From: Muricauda sp. MAR_2010_75
Lineage (GTDB): Bacteria; Bacteroidota; Bacteroidia; Flavobacteriales; Flavobacteriaceae
Length of the DNA: 64,000 bases
Reading direction: 5' to 3'
Assembly: GCF_000745185.1 (NCBI RefSeq)
Contig: NZ_JQNJ01000001.1
Span: 434,001 to 498,000 of the forward strand
In this document: piece after piece, positions 45,375-53,042 of the stretch
Position numbering within the stretch: the first letter of the stretch is position 1
How the letters are laid out: each line of letters opens with the position of its first letter
The notes under the pieces: model-generated
Told to the model about the DNA's origin: nothing
What the model saw: the letters and a program-made list of their open reading frames with translations, nothing else
The model's database searches: none
Made by a program: the position numbers and the translations under genes

Positions 45375-47129
45375 ATGAAAAATATGTTTTTGTATTTGAT
45401 TTTCATCTCAGTACAGTGTTTTTCTCAAGAAATCAACTATCGAGCCAAATGGAAATTTAAGACATTGGCTCCTATTCGTTCCACTGCCGTGATCGCAGGG
45501 GAACGAATATTTTTTGCCAACTCTGCTGGCGAGGTATTTGGTCTCAACAAAAATACCGGTGAGATGATTTGGAAATTCCAAGTAGAAGGAGCGATCAATG
45601 GGCCTTTGGCTGTGGATGGGCTGAATCTTTATGCCATCAGCCGCGCAGAGCATGCCTATGCCCTCAACATTTCAAATGGGCAAATGATTTGGGAAACTAA
45701 ATTTAATCCTACCATTGTAGAAAATATCGGTGGCTGGAAAAACAACACTGCCGGACCAGTGGTAAAAAATGAAATGGTCCTAATGCCATCCGGTGATGGC
45801 CATTTGTATGCCCTGAACAAAAAGAACGGCAAAGAAATCTGGGTCTTTGATGCCGGAAAAAGACTTAGGGCCACTCCTTTGGTACAGCATCAGACCATCT
45901 ACCAACCTGCCAATAATGGAAATTTATATGCTCTAAATCTTAAGGATGGAAAAGAACGTTGGAGTTTTATGACAGAAGGGGCCGCCAACGCCCCTGAAGA
46001 CCCTTTTAAAGAGATTCGTCGTGGCAATTTTGACACGCCAAGCATCAAGGACGGCATCCTTGTATTCGGTTCACGTGATGGTAAAATGTATGGTGTGGAT
46101 TTGGCTACCCATCGGGAAAAATGGCGGTACACAACGGGAAGTACGTGGGCTATGGCGAATACTGTGGACAGTAATACAGTTTACATGGGTTGGTCAACAA
46201 ATAATTTGGTTTCTGCCCATGATCTACAAACGGGAAAAGAACTTTGGAATCATCCAAATAATGGCCATGTCTATACTAAGCCCCTAATTGTAGGTAACAG
46301 TCTGTTTTATGGCTGTTCCAGTGGGCAATTGTACGAAATTGATAAAAATACAGGAAAAGATATAAGTACATTCCAATCCGGTGGGGATATCTACTCAGCA
46401 CCCCAATACGATGGCCAAACTATCTTTTTTGGTTCAGATGACAGTTATTTTTATGCGGTAGACAAAACTATTAAGCCACATTTCACGGTTTATCAACCAG
46501 ATACTTTCGAACCACCATTTACGCAAGGTGTTATAGCCGAATTTCAAATGTTGGATTATTTGAAATCAAAGGGTTTTGATCACCTGAACTCATCCGAAAC
46601 ACTAATTCAATTCCTCAGGCAAAGAATAAATGATGAAGAACCTTCCGTGATAGTTTTTGCTTATCCGGTTATACCACCTGAAGGGGTACAAGCTCCACTC
46701 AAGACCAGTTTAATAAGGCAGTATTTAGAAAAAGGTGGGAAAATCTTATGGTTTGGTTCAATGGTCAATTTTTTCACGGTTATACCAAATCGGGGGTATT
46801 CTCGGGACATAGAAACCGGTCCTGAGCTTCTGGGGGTGGAATTTATCAGTCCGTATGAAAGTGGAAATTATTATGCCCAGGCCACACAAATTGGAACGAA
46901 CATGGGAATTCCATTACATACCAAGGCCACCGGAGCGGTAGTGAAAGTTACAGGAGATATAGTTCCTCTCTCGAAAGATGAATTTGGCAACGTCACCTGT
47001 TGGATGAAAAAATATAACTCCCGTCCAGGATCTGGCTTCATCTCCAATCGCAGTTGGGGTTGGAATGTGGGTGGCACTGCGGCAGATTTACAACTCGTTT
47101 ATGACTTAGCTGTCTACGGATTGAAATAA
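45375..47129 (+). CDS. PQQ-type beta-propeller protein with C-terminal GATase-like domain
   Basis: A 584-residue exported protein (signal MKNMFLYLIFISVQCFSQ). Residues about 25 to 370 contain about eight PQQ-like propeller blades, each ending in the W/Y-structural pattern (GLNKNTGEMIWKF, ALNISNGQMIWET, ALNKKNGKEIWVFD, ALNLKDGKERWSF, GVDLATHREKWRY, HDLQTGKELWN). The final ~190 residues (TLIQFLRQRIND, VIVFAYPVIPPEG, YLEKGGKILWFGS, ETGPELLGVEF) resemble a ThuA/class-I-GATase-like fold. No PQQ-binding quinoprotein cysteines are seen, so a binding rather than dehydrogenase role is likely. It stands alone. Confidence 0.78.
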   Translation: MKNMFLYLIFISVQCFSQEINYRAKWKFKTLAPIRSTAVIAGERIFFANSAGEVFGLNKNTGEMIWKFQVEGAINGPLAVDGLNLYAISRAEHAYALNISNGQMIWETKFNPTIVENIGGWKNNTAGPVVKNEMVLMPSGDGHLYALNKKNGKEIWVFDAGKRLRATPLVQHQTIYQPANNGNLYALNLKDGKERWSFMTEGAANAPEDPFKEIRRGNFDTPSIKDGILVFGSRDGKMYGVDLATHREKWRYTTGSTWAMANTVDSNTVYMGWSTNNLVSAHDLQTGKELWNHPNNGHVYTKPLIVGNSLFYGCSSGQLYEIDKNTGKDISTFQSGGDIYSAPQYDGQTIFFGSDDSYFYAVDKTIKPHFTVYQPDTFEPPFTQGVIAEFQMLDYLKSKGFDHLNSSETLIQFLRQRINDEEPSVIVFAYPVIPPEGVQAPLKTSLIRQYLEKGGKILWFGSMVNFFTVIPNRGYSRDIETGPELLGVEFISPYESGNYYAQATQIGTNMGIPLHTKATGAVVKVTGDIVPLSKDEFGNVTCWMKKYNSRPGSGFISNRSWGWNVGGTAADLQLVYDLAVYGLK

Positions 47130-47271
47130 CGATTCAACTTCCTTATAAAATGCCATAGCTCTCATTACTTCATTAAGCACGCAATAAAACTGTTCGAAAT
47201 ATATTATTTATTGGAACAGAGTGGATTTTGACATTGATTAAGGCTATAGGGACTTGGTACAAAGAATCATC

Positions 47272-47478
47272 CTACCTTTGTAATTCTGATAAAAAATTTG
47301 CAGGAGTGATGGTTAAATTTAGGGGGCTGCCGATCAAATTTGAAAATTCCTTTGCACTTTTAAAAATCTCAGTTACCAGGTGAAATGTTCCGTGGGTCGA
47401 GGTGTTAAGGCCTCGATAATTGACAAACACATTAAGACAAGGCTTCCATTTACCCTGATATGAAAACTTAAATTTCAT
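47272..47478 (-). CDS. hypothetical 68-residue protein, doubtful
   Basis: Frame starting MKFKFSYQGKWKPCLNVFV and ending ANFLSELQR, preceded by a weak purine-rich site (AAAAGAAAAGACTA). It is basic and has no recognised family. It lies in a region where an upstream frame looks decayed, so it may be part of a broken gene rather than an independent one. Confidence 0.3.
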   Translation of the reverse strand: MKFKFSYQGKWKPCLNVFVNYRGLNTSTHGTFHLVTEIFKSAKEFSNLIGSPLNLTITPANFLSELQR

Positions 47479-47529
47479 TAGTCTTTTCTTTTTGCAATCT
47501 GATCATTAAGGGAAACACCCAATTTTGAG

Positions 47530-47745
47530 CTATGAACCCAAGACCTTGTAGGCATACAAATCTACATTGGAAATGAATTCCAGAGCGTGAAACAAGAGAT
47601 TCTTGTCTAAAAACGGAGCGTTGACCAATAAGTTATTCCAATTTGGAGAAAAGTAAAAAAGATATTGATTTGGAAAAGAAATGAAAAGGCCGTAAGCTTT
47701 TTCATAATCGTAAAGGACACGGAAACCTATAATGGCAGAACACCT
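47530..47745 (-). pseudogene. possible gene remnant without start codon
   Basis: A 71-codon open stretch with strongly protein-like composition (GFRVLYDYEKAYGLFISF, NQYLFYFSPNWNNLLVN, FHALEFISNVDLYAYKVLG) but a stop just upstream and no ATG/GTG/TTG. It looks like the 3' end of a gene whose 5' part has been lost. I cannot name the family. Confidence 0.35.
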
Positions 47746-47818
47746 TTATGAGATACTTAATAGTCTCTTTTGGTCCACGAGGTCTGAAATTCGACATTAT
47801 CAAATAATTTGAGAGCAA

Positions 47819-48670
47819 TTATCTTAAATGCTTTTTGGGCAACTCCTTTAAAGACCTGATTCGTATATTCTTAAAATAAATTTCAGCACCTTCCGACTGT
47901 AATTGGATTTTTCCTTTCACCAACGGCATTTCATTGCCCACGGTATTGATTTGGGAAGAATTGTAGAGTACCATGTTTTTCTTTCCATTGATTACATGAA
48001 TGGCAGTCCCTTCAAAACAAAACAAATCGATAGTGTTCCACTCACCTGAAGGTTTTTCAGCATCAGTAGACTTTACCACATGTCTTCCACGTTCATTGTC
48101 AGGTGAAAAATGTAGCAACTCCCCCACTGGGTCATAGATGAAATTATTTTCTTCAACCCTTACCGGTACATCGAAAGTTGCACCTGCACACCCCCAATAA
48201 TCTCCGGTATCCCCTTCCTGTATTTGAAATTCTTGGGAACGCATCCAAAATCCACTATCTGCACCATGTTCTCCAACGGCATGGTAAAGTAGCCCACTGT
48301 CCCTGGGAGCATTTTCCTTGGGAGGGTATGTATGCCCACCCCATTTGAACTCCAATTGTAAATGGTAATTTTTGAATTCCCGATGGGTTGAAAGTCCTCC
48401 AAAACGTTTTCCTGATATGTGAATAACAGGTTCTCCATCCAAAATATCCGCTTTGAACACTTTATCCGGGTCATTATTGAGACCCAATCTTTCCCCTTTT
48501 GTCCAATCTTCCCAATCACCTCCTGAAAATTCTGCCCCAATATAGGTGTCCCAACCCGATAGATCCGTACCATTAAAAAGATTCTCCCAATTGTTTTCGT
48601 ACTTTTTTGATTTACATCCCATTATAACGATCATCGATAATACACCGATCCAAAAAGTCAATTTATGCAT
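47819..48670 (-). CDS. DUF1080 (3-keto-disaccharide hydrolase-like) lipoprotein
   Basis: A 283-residue lipoprotein; the ATG at 48670 gives MHKLTFWIGVLSMIVIMGC with a lipobox at residue 19. The mature part is the DUF1080 jelly-roll: LFNGTDLSGWDTYIG, THREFKNYHLQLEFKWGG, the APRDSGLLYHAVGEHG stretch, WMRSQEFQIQEGDTGDYWG, and the terminal GKIQLQSEGAEIYFKNIRIR. DUF1080 members hydrolyse 3-keto-glycosides or bind sugars outside the cell. It follows the cytochrome gene (50-base gap) on the same strand. The link to sugar oxidation near a mannan locus is an inference. Confidence 0.88.
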   Translation of the reverse strand: MHKLTFWIGVLSMIVIMGCKSKKYENNWENLFNGTDLSGWDTYIGAEFSGGDWEDWTKGERLGLNNDPDKVFKADILDGEPVIHISGKRFGGLSTHREFKNYHLQLEFKWGGHTYPPKENAPRDSGLLYHAVGEHGADSGFWMRSQEFQIQEGDTGDYWGCAGATFDVPVRVEENNFIYDPVGELLHFSPDNERGRHVVKSTDAEKPSGEWNTIDLFCFEGTAIHVINGKKNMVLYNSSQINTVGNEMPLVKGKIQLQSEGAEIYFKNIRIRSLKELPKKHLR

Positions 48671-48720
48671 AGTCTTGTTTAAATTTGAGTTCATATTTCT
48701 ATTAGCGTAACTGCTCTTTG

Positions 48721-49947
48721 TCATTTGTAAATTCCTATTAAATGTGTCCTGATCTCTACGGGAACGAGCATGGAATCCTTTGAATCGTAAATCGACATAG
48801 ATTTGGATGGTGTTAGTGGCATATGGCACTCCACACAATTGTTGTCCTTGGATTTTCTCAAGTCCACTCCCAAACTGCAGGAGATTTCCCCACCCGTTCC
48901 GGTCCCTTGGTGACAGGCAATACATTTGGCATTGAACCCCTTAAAATCGCCCCGTTGATTTTTGTGAGGGTCATGGCAACTGGTACAGTCCATGCTCTTG
49001 CTTCCCTTAAAACATGAACTTGCCAAAAGCAGGCCATATTGGTTTCCATGCACATCCAACGACTCCAAACTGCTCCTGTCATATTCAGGATTGGGAAAAT
49101 CCATTAGGGTATCACCGGTCATAAATGAAAAGGGGATCTCTTCCCTGTGCCTGTGGGTTCCTGAGTGACAAAGGGCACAGGATTGCAGTTTTTGTTTTTG
49201 TGTTAAATCGGAATACGATAATATAAATTGGGCTTCCGTCTCATTGGGATTGGACAGGTGGTGGTTTACATGTTCGTTCGCAGGCCCGTGGCAACGTTCG
49301 CAATCAATGCCGTATATGAGTTGTGACCTGTCGTAGGAATGGGGTTTGTTGAACGTGTTCCTGCTTTTTGCAAAAGTGACATGACATTCAAGGCAACGCT
49401 GCAGAATGGGTCTATTCGGTGCAAAAATACCATTTGGATAGTTTGGACTGTTGACCCAACTTTCGGAAGGTTTAAAATAGGACACCTGCAATTGGTAAAG
49501 CTCATCTCCCTGCCAGTTAAGATAAGATTGCCCTTTGGTACTGGATCCAATCACTATATCCATTTTTTTGGAATCAATCAAGGTACTATCCGATCTGGAA
49601 TAGGCTTCCTGATAGAACCCATCCTCCTTTGATCTCATAAGGAAAATGATCTCATCATTGAGCAAATAGCTATTGTTTTGGGCAAAGCTTCCCTCTATTG
49701 ATGCGCTATCAGCCACTCGGGATGTTAAAAAATGTGCTGTCTCCATATGGGATTGGTAAATATCCTTGTGGCAGCCAATGCACCTATTTGATCCGGCAAA
49801 CCCCTTACCACTGCCATGAACAGCAATGGGTTCTATGGAAATATAGGGGCTAACGTATATCGAATTATAAAACTTCACGACAAGCAATACCGCCCCAATA
49901 GCCATTACCACAAAAAAGAGATATATAAAACGTTTTCGGAATTTCAT
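48721..49947 (-). CDS. membrane-anchored multiheme cytochrome c (seven CxxCH)
   Basis: A 408-residue protein with one N-terminal membrane anchor (YLFFVVMAIGAVLLVVKFY) and a periplasmic part holding seven c-type heme motifs: CIGCH, CLECH, CERCH, CALCH, CTSCH, CIACH and CVECH. The pattern resembles the multiheme cytochrome families found with formate/nitrite-type or sugar-oxidising systems of Bacteroidota. It should carry electrons in the periplasm and needs a cytochrome c maturation system. Its downstream gene is the DUF1080 lipoprotein, and a plausible pair would oxidise a sugar and pass on the electrons. No substrate can be assigned. Confidence 0.88.
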   Translation of the reverse strand: MKFRKRFIYLFFVVMAIGAVLLVVKFYNSIYVSPYISIEPIAVHGSGKGFAGSNRCIGCHKDIYQSHMETAHFLTSRVADSASIEGSFAQNNSYLLNDEIIFLMRSKEDGFYQEAYSRSDSTLIDSKKMDIVIGSSTKGQSYLNWQGDELYQLQVSYFKPSESWVNSPNYPNGIFAPNRPILQRCLECHVTFAKSRNTFNKPHSYDRSQLIYGIDCERCHGPANEHVNHHLSNPNETEAQFILSYSDLTQKQKLQSCALCHSGTHRHREEIPFSFMTGDTLMDFPNPEYDRSSLESLDVHGNQYGLLLASSCFKGSKSMDCTSCHDPHKNQRGDFKGFNAKCIACHQGTGTGGEISCSLGVDLRKSKDNNCVECHMPLTPSKSMSIYDSKDSMLVPVEIRTHLIGIYK

Positions 49948-50079
49948 GATATTACATTACCATGATCTTAATATTTATTGAAACCATCACGCGACAAAGA
50001 CCATGAAAGTTTAACCAAAATACCTTTTTTGGCCGACATTGTTTTTCTCCAGTTCAATAAACTATCTATTCTACGGGAA

Positions 50080-50126
50080 ATTGACAAAAACGTATTGAAA
50101 ATTGAAGGTTTTTTTGAATATTTTAA
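50080..50126 (+). promoter_or_regulatory. GH5 promoter with shared 19-bp box
   Basis: The box ATTGACAAAAACGTATTGA (50080-50098) ends in the -33 TTG (50095-50097); 21 bases later is TATTTTAA (50119-50126, 4 of 6 consensus positions). The same box and spacing occur before GH27 and GH9. It ends 46 bases before the GH5 ATG. Confidence 0.6.
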
Positions 50127-50144
50127 TCGCTCAAACATAAGGTC

Positions 50145-51158
50145 ATGGTAAATTTTATTGGAAAGTATTTTTTCATTTTTTTGGTGCATTGTACATTCAT
50201 AAATGCTCAACAACCAATGGGGCGTATATCAGTCGATGGCAACAATTTTGTAACAGAAGATGGCAAGACCATTGTTTTCAGGGGCATGAGCTCAAGTGAT
50301 CCGGATAAACTGGAAAAGGATGGTTTATGGAACAAAAGTTACTTTCAGGAAATTAAGAGATGGGGTGCAAACCTCGTTCGATTTCCAATACATCCGGCGC
50401 GAGTCAGGGAAAGGGGGGAGGAAGAATATTTACAGCTTTTGGATGAAGGAATCCGATGGGCGAGTGAAGAAGGGCTTTATGTAATTATAGACTGGCACAG
50501 TATAGGCAACCTTAAAACAGGCATTTATTTGGCCGATATGTACGATACCGATATGAAAGAAACCTTCAATTTTTGGAGGACCATTGCAGTACGTTATGGG
50601 GAAAATCCCATAGTTGCATTTTATGAGCTTTACAATGAGCCTACGACATTTAACAATAGGTTTGGGACAGTGACCTGGGAAGAATGGAAAAAAATCAACA
50701 AAGAAATCATTACTATCATCAGGGCCAATGGTGGCAAGGGCATCCCCCTTATGGCAGGCTTTAATTGGGCCTATGACCTTACACCTGTAAAATTCTCTCC
50801 TTTGGATGTTGAAGGAATTGGCTATGTAAGCCATCCTTATCCCCAAAAAAGAGAAAAGCCTTGGGAGGAAAAATGGACGATGGATTGGGGCTTTGTCAAG
50901 AAAAACTATCCAGTAATACTGACCGAAATGGGTTTTTCTGGCCCAGAGGATCCTGGAGCCCATATTCCAGTGATAAGCGATGAATCCTATGGGGACGCCA
51001 TTACAAACTATTGCGATGAAAGAGGGATTTCATATGTGGTCTGGGTATTTGACAAACAATGGGCCCCACGACTCTATACCGATGACAGCTATACGCCTTC
51101 AAGGCAAGGAAAATACTTCAAAAAGAAATTGCAGAGCTATGACAAGGGCAATAAGTGA
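50145..51158 (+). CDS. glycoside hydrolase family 5 (endo-beta-mannanase/glucanase)
   Basis: A 337-residue secreted enzyme (signal MVNFIGKYFFIFLVHCTFINAQ). The (beta/alpha)8 fold shows SVDGNNFVTEDGKTIVFRGMS, NLVRFPIHPARV, VIIDWHSIG, the acid/base Glu in FYELYNEPT (about residue 165), YVSHPYP and the nucleophile Glu in VILTEMGFSG (about residue 262). These are the standard GH5 (clan A) catalytic positions. Activity on glucan or mannan backbone cannot be separated by sequence; the locus suggests mannan or glucomannan. It converges with the GH27 gene, with 9 bases between stops. Confidence 0.9.
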   Translation: MVNFIGKYFFIFLVHCTFINAQQPMGRISVDGNNFVTEDGKTIVFRGMSSSDPDKLEKDGLWNKSYFQEIKRWGANLVRFPIHPARVRERGEEEYLQLLDEGIRWASEEGLYVIIDWHSIGNLKTGIYLADMYDTDMKETFNFWRTIAVRYGENPIVAFYELYNEPTTFNNRFGTVTWEEWKKINKEIITIIRANGGKGIPLMAGFNWAYDLTPVKFSPLDVEGIGYVSHPYPQKREKPWEEKWTMDWGFVKKNYPVILTEMGFSGPEDPGAHIPVISDESYGDAITNYCDERGISYVVWVFDKQWAPRLYTDDSYTPSRQGKYFKKKLQSYDKGNK

Positions 51159-51167
51159 TGTATTTTT

Positions 51168-52415
51168 TCAAAATCTATTCTTTTTCTCAAGCAACACCAT
51201 TAACACATCGTGGCTATCCAGAGCAGCATTTAATTTTCTTGAAGTATCACCTAGTTTTTTATGTTGGAACAAGTCCTCTATGGTGTAGTGATATGTGTCA
51301 ATTTTAAGTCTAAGTTCATTCAGCTTATCTTCAATACTCCCCAGATGCCAGTCATATTGCAATTCGAAAACTTGGTCCGTCATGTTCACAAAAACCACCG
51401 CCCAAGCATCATTGGATAAAGGTTTTGCCCAAATTTCAATGCCATCATCATCTGATACCTTAAACCCTTGTATTCCCAAAGGATCCTGATTGACTCCTAT
51501 TACTTGGTCATTTGTCAATATTTCAATGGTCTTGGGTTTGACTTTTCTAAGATCATTGCCCAAAATCAAGGGAGATGCCATAATACTCCACATGGCTAAA
51601 TGGCTTTTATCCTCTGCATCTGTCATACCATTGCCCACCTCCATCATATCCAAATCGTTCCAGTGACCGGGTCCAGCTGCATGTCGAATATTTTTTCGCA
51701 TATTGATAATTTTCCATACCCCCCAAGATGACCAACCACCATGATCCACCTCACAATCCCAACAATTTGTAATATCTCCAGACACCCGCCACATGTGCCC
51801 CACATTTTCCGCCCAGTCCCATGGTCGATTGTTGCCCCATTCACAAATGCTAAAAAGAATTGGGCGGCCGGATTTGGCCAAAGCGTCTCTCATGGTTTCA
51901 TAAGCACCTTGTGCGTTCAGATTTTCAGTATTGCACCAGTCATATTTTAAGAAATCCACTCCCCATGCCGCAAAAGAACGCGCATCTTGGTATTCATGTC
52001 CCCTATTCCCTGGAAATCCTGCACATGTTTTTGAGCCTGCACAACCATAAAGCCCAAATTTGAGGCCCTTGCCATGAACATAGTCGGCCAATGCCTTCAT
52101 ACCGTTTGGAAATTTTTGTGGATCTGCTACCAAATCACCATTTTCATCACGCTCTTTGGACATCCATCCATCATCCAAAACAATATACTCATAACCCGCA
52201 TCTTTTAGGCCAAGGGTGACAAATAAATCCGCTGTGTCCATTACAAGACTTTCATCGATATCTGTGGCAAAAGTGTTCCAACTGTTCCAACCCATAGGAG
52301 GGGTTTTGGCAAGCCCATTAAATTTTTGACCACAAGAGAATGTGACAGTCAAAAAAAGACCAATAATGAAAATGCTTCTTAATTTTCGATAAAAAATAGA
52401 CTTGAAATTGTTCAT
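51168..52415 (-). CDS. GH27 alpha-galactosidase lipoprotein
   Basis: A 415-residue lipoprotein (signal ending LTVTFSC). Clear GH27 motifs: KTPPMGWNSWNTF, YIVLDDGWM, KFGLYGCAGSKTCAGFPG, nucleophile Asp in FLKYDWCN (about residue 157), and acid/base Asp in WRVSGDI (about residue 213), with a C-terminal beta-sandwich. It removes alpha-1,6-galactosyl side groups, here presumably from galactomannan. The lipobox places it on an outer membrane leaf. Its transcript has a long leader, starting near 52580 with a terminator-like hairpin just before the start codon. Confidence 0.93.
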   Translation of the reverse strand: MNNFKSIFYRKLRSIFIIGLFLTVTFSCGQKFNGLAKTPPMGWNSWNTFATDIDESLVMDTADLFVTLGLKDAGYEYIVLDDGWMSKERDENGDLVADPQKFPNGMKALADYVHGKGLKFGLYGCAGSKTCAGFPGNRGHEYQDARSFAAWGVDFLKYDWCNTENLNAQGAYETMRDALAKSGRPILFSICEWGNNRPWDWAENVGHMWRVSGDITNCWDCEVDHGGWSSWGVWKIINMRKNIRHAAGPGHWNDLDMMEVGNGMTDAEDKSHLAMWSIMASPLILGNDLRKVKPKTIEILTNDQVIGVNQDPLGIQGFKVSDDDGIEIWAKPLSNDAWAVVFVNMTDQVFELQYDWHLGSIEDKLNELRLKIDTYHYTIEDLFQHKKLGDTSRKLNAALDSHDVLMVLLEKKNRF

Positions 52416-52436
52416 GTTGAATGTTTTGTAAAGAAA

Positions 52437-52460
52437 AAAACCCCGATTTCACGGGGTTTT
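52437..52460 (-). terminator. terminator-like hairpin in the GH27 leader
   Basis: On the minus strand: AAACCCCG / CGGGGTTT stem (8 bp), 6-base loop, followed by seven T residues and CTTT. It stands 22-45 bases upstream of the GH27 ATG, inside the predicted leader, so it would prematurely end transcription of its own gene unless prevented. Confidence 0.7.
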
Positions 52461-52587
52461 CTCTTGAATAAAAAAAACTAACTCAAAAAAGATTAAACTA
52501 ACTTGAAGGTTTGCTGTTCTTGTGTCCTCCCTATTTAGAACTCATTACAATTACTGTCCAAGCCATATTTATCATTTCTCTCAATAT

Positions 52588-52634
52588 CAAAAGTATTGTA
52601 CCGATGTTGGTTTTTCTAATATTATTTTGTCAAT
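52588..52634 (-). promoter_or_regulatory. GH27 promoter with shared 19-bp box
   Basis: On the minus strand: box ATTGACAAAATAATATTAG (52634 to 52616) whose TTA sits at the -33 position, 21-base spacer, then a perfect -7 element TACTTTTG (52595 to 52588). Transcription would start near 52580, giving a leader of about 165 bases that includes the terminator-like hairpin. Confidence 0.65.
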
Positions 52635-52643
52635 TACCCATTA

Positions 52644-52674
52644 AATCTTGATATTTTTGGAAATTATCAAGATT
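52644..52674. promoter_or_regulatory. 10-bp inverted repeat, candidate operator
   Basis: AATCTTGATA (52644-52653) and TATCAAGATT (52665-52674), an exact inverted repeat with an 11-base spacer, 10 bases upstream of the GH27 box on its far side. Its spacing fits a dimeric repressor or activator site. No other copy was seen. Confidence 0.45.
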
Positions 52675-52935
52675 ATTTATATCATTTTTTCAATTTTTCT
52701 TATACGCTACCTCAGCCCCCTTTTGAATTGGGAGAAATCAGGATGCCATAATACTATCCTAGTATGACAAATTAGTATCAACAGTTCTGCATTCCAATAA
52801 TTATTTTTGGATTATAAATCTCACTTTTTTTAATTCTTTTCAGTGATAAATAAACAATAATTGGCCGTTTTAAGTTTAGAATACATAAAAGGTGTAAGTT
52901 TTTAAAGGTGTTATTGTAGTAAACCTGGTGACCCC

Positions 52936-52967
52936 TTGACAAAATCGATTTAGCTAAAATAATTTCT
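52936..52967 (+). promoter_or_regulatory. weak candidate promoter of the symporter operon
   Basis: TTG at 52936-52938 (within CTTGACAAAAT), 21-base spacer, then TAATTTCT at 52960-52967 (4 of 6 consensus positions). The TTGACAAAA word resembles the first half of the 19-bp box but its second half is not conserved. Confidence 0.35.
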
Positions 52968-53042
52968 CAGGAAGGCTTGGACCGCATAGTATAAAAGTCA
53001 AATTCATAGGTATGGAATACCCTTTAACCAAGATTTACAGGA

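Larger units (their letters stand above)
47130..47818. other. gene-poor gap with possible decayed ORFs
   Basis: 689 bases. Two minus-strand protein-like stretches lie here (47272-47478, a 68-residue frame, and 47530-47745, a frame with no start codon); see their own entries. ATTGACAAA occurs at 47419 but without the second half of the mannan-locus box. No RNA gene or mobile element is recognised. Confidence 0.4.
52416..53042. other. 627-base regulatory gap between GH27 and symporter genes
   Basis: No gene. It holds the GH27 leader hairpin, the GH27 promoter with the shared box (52588-52634), a 10-bp inverted repeat (52644-52674) and a weak symporter promoter (52936-52967). The rest is AT-rich. 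Confidence 0.6.

Noticed and set aside
47417..47436. ATTGACAAA word in the gene-poor gap
   Set aside because: It has no second half-site and no promoter at the right spacing.
52935..52953. Fourth copy of the 19-bp box before the symporter gene
   Set aside because: Only TTGACAAAAT is shared; the second half and the -33 placement differ, so it may be simply a -33 element.
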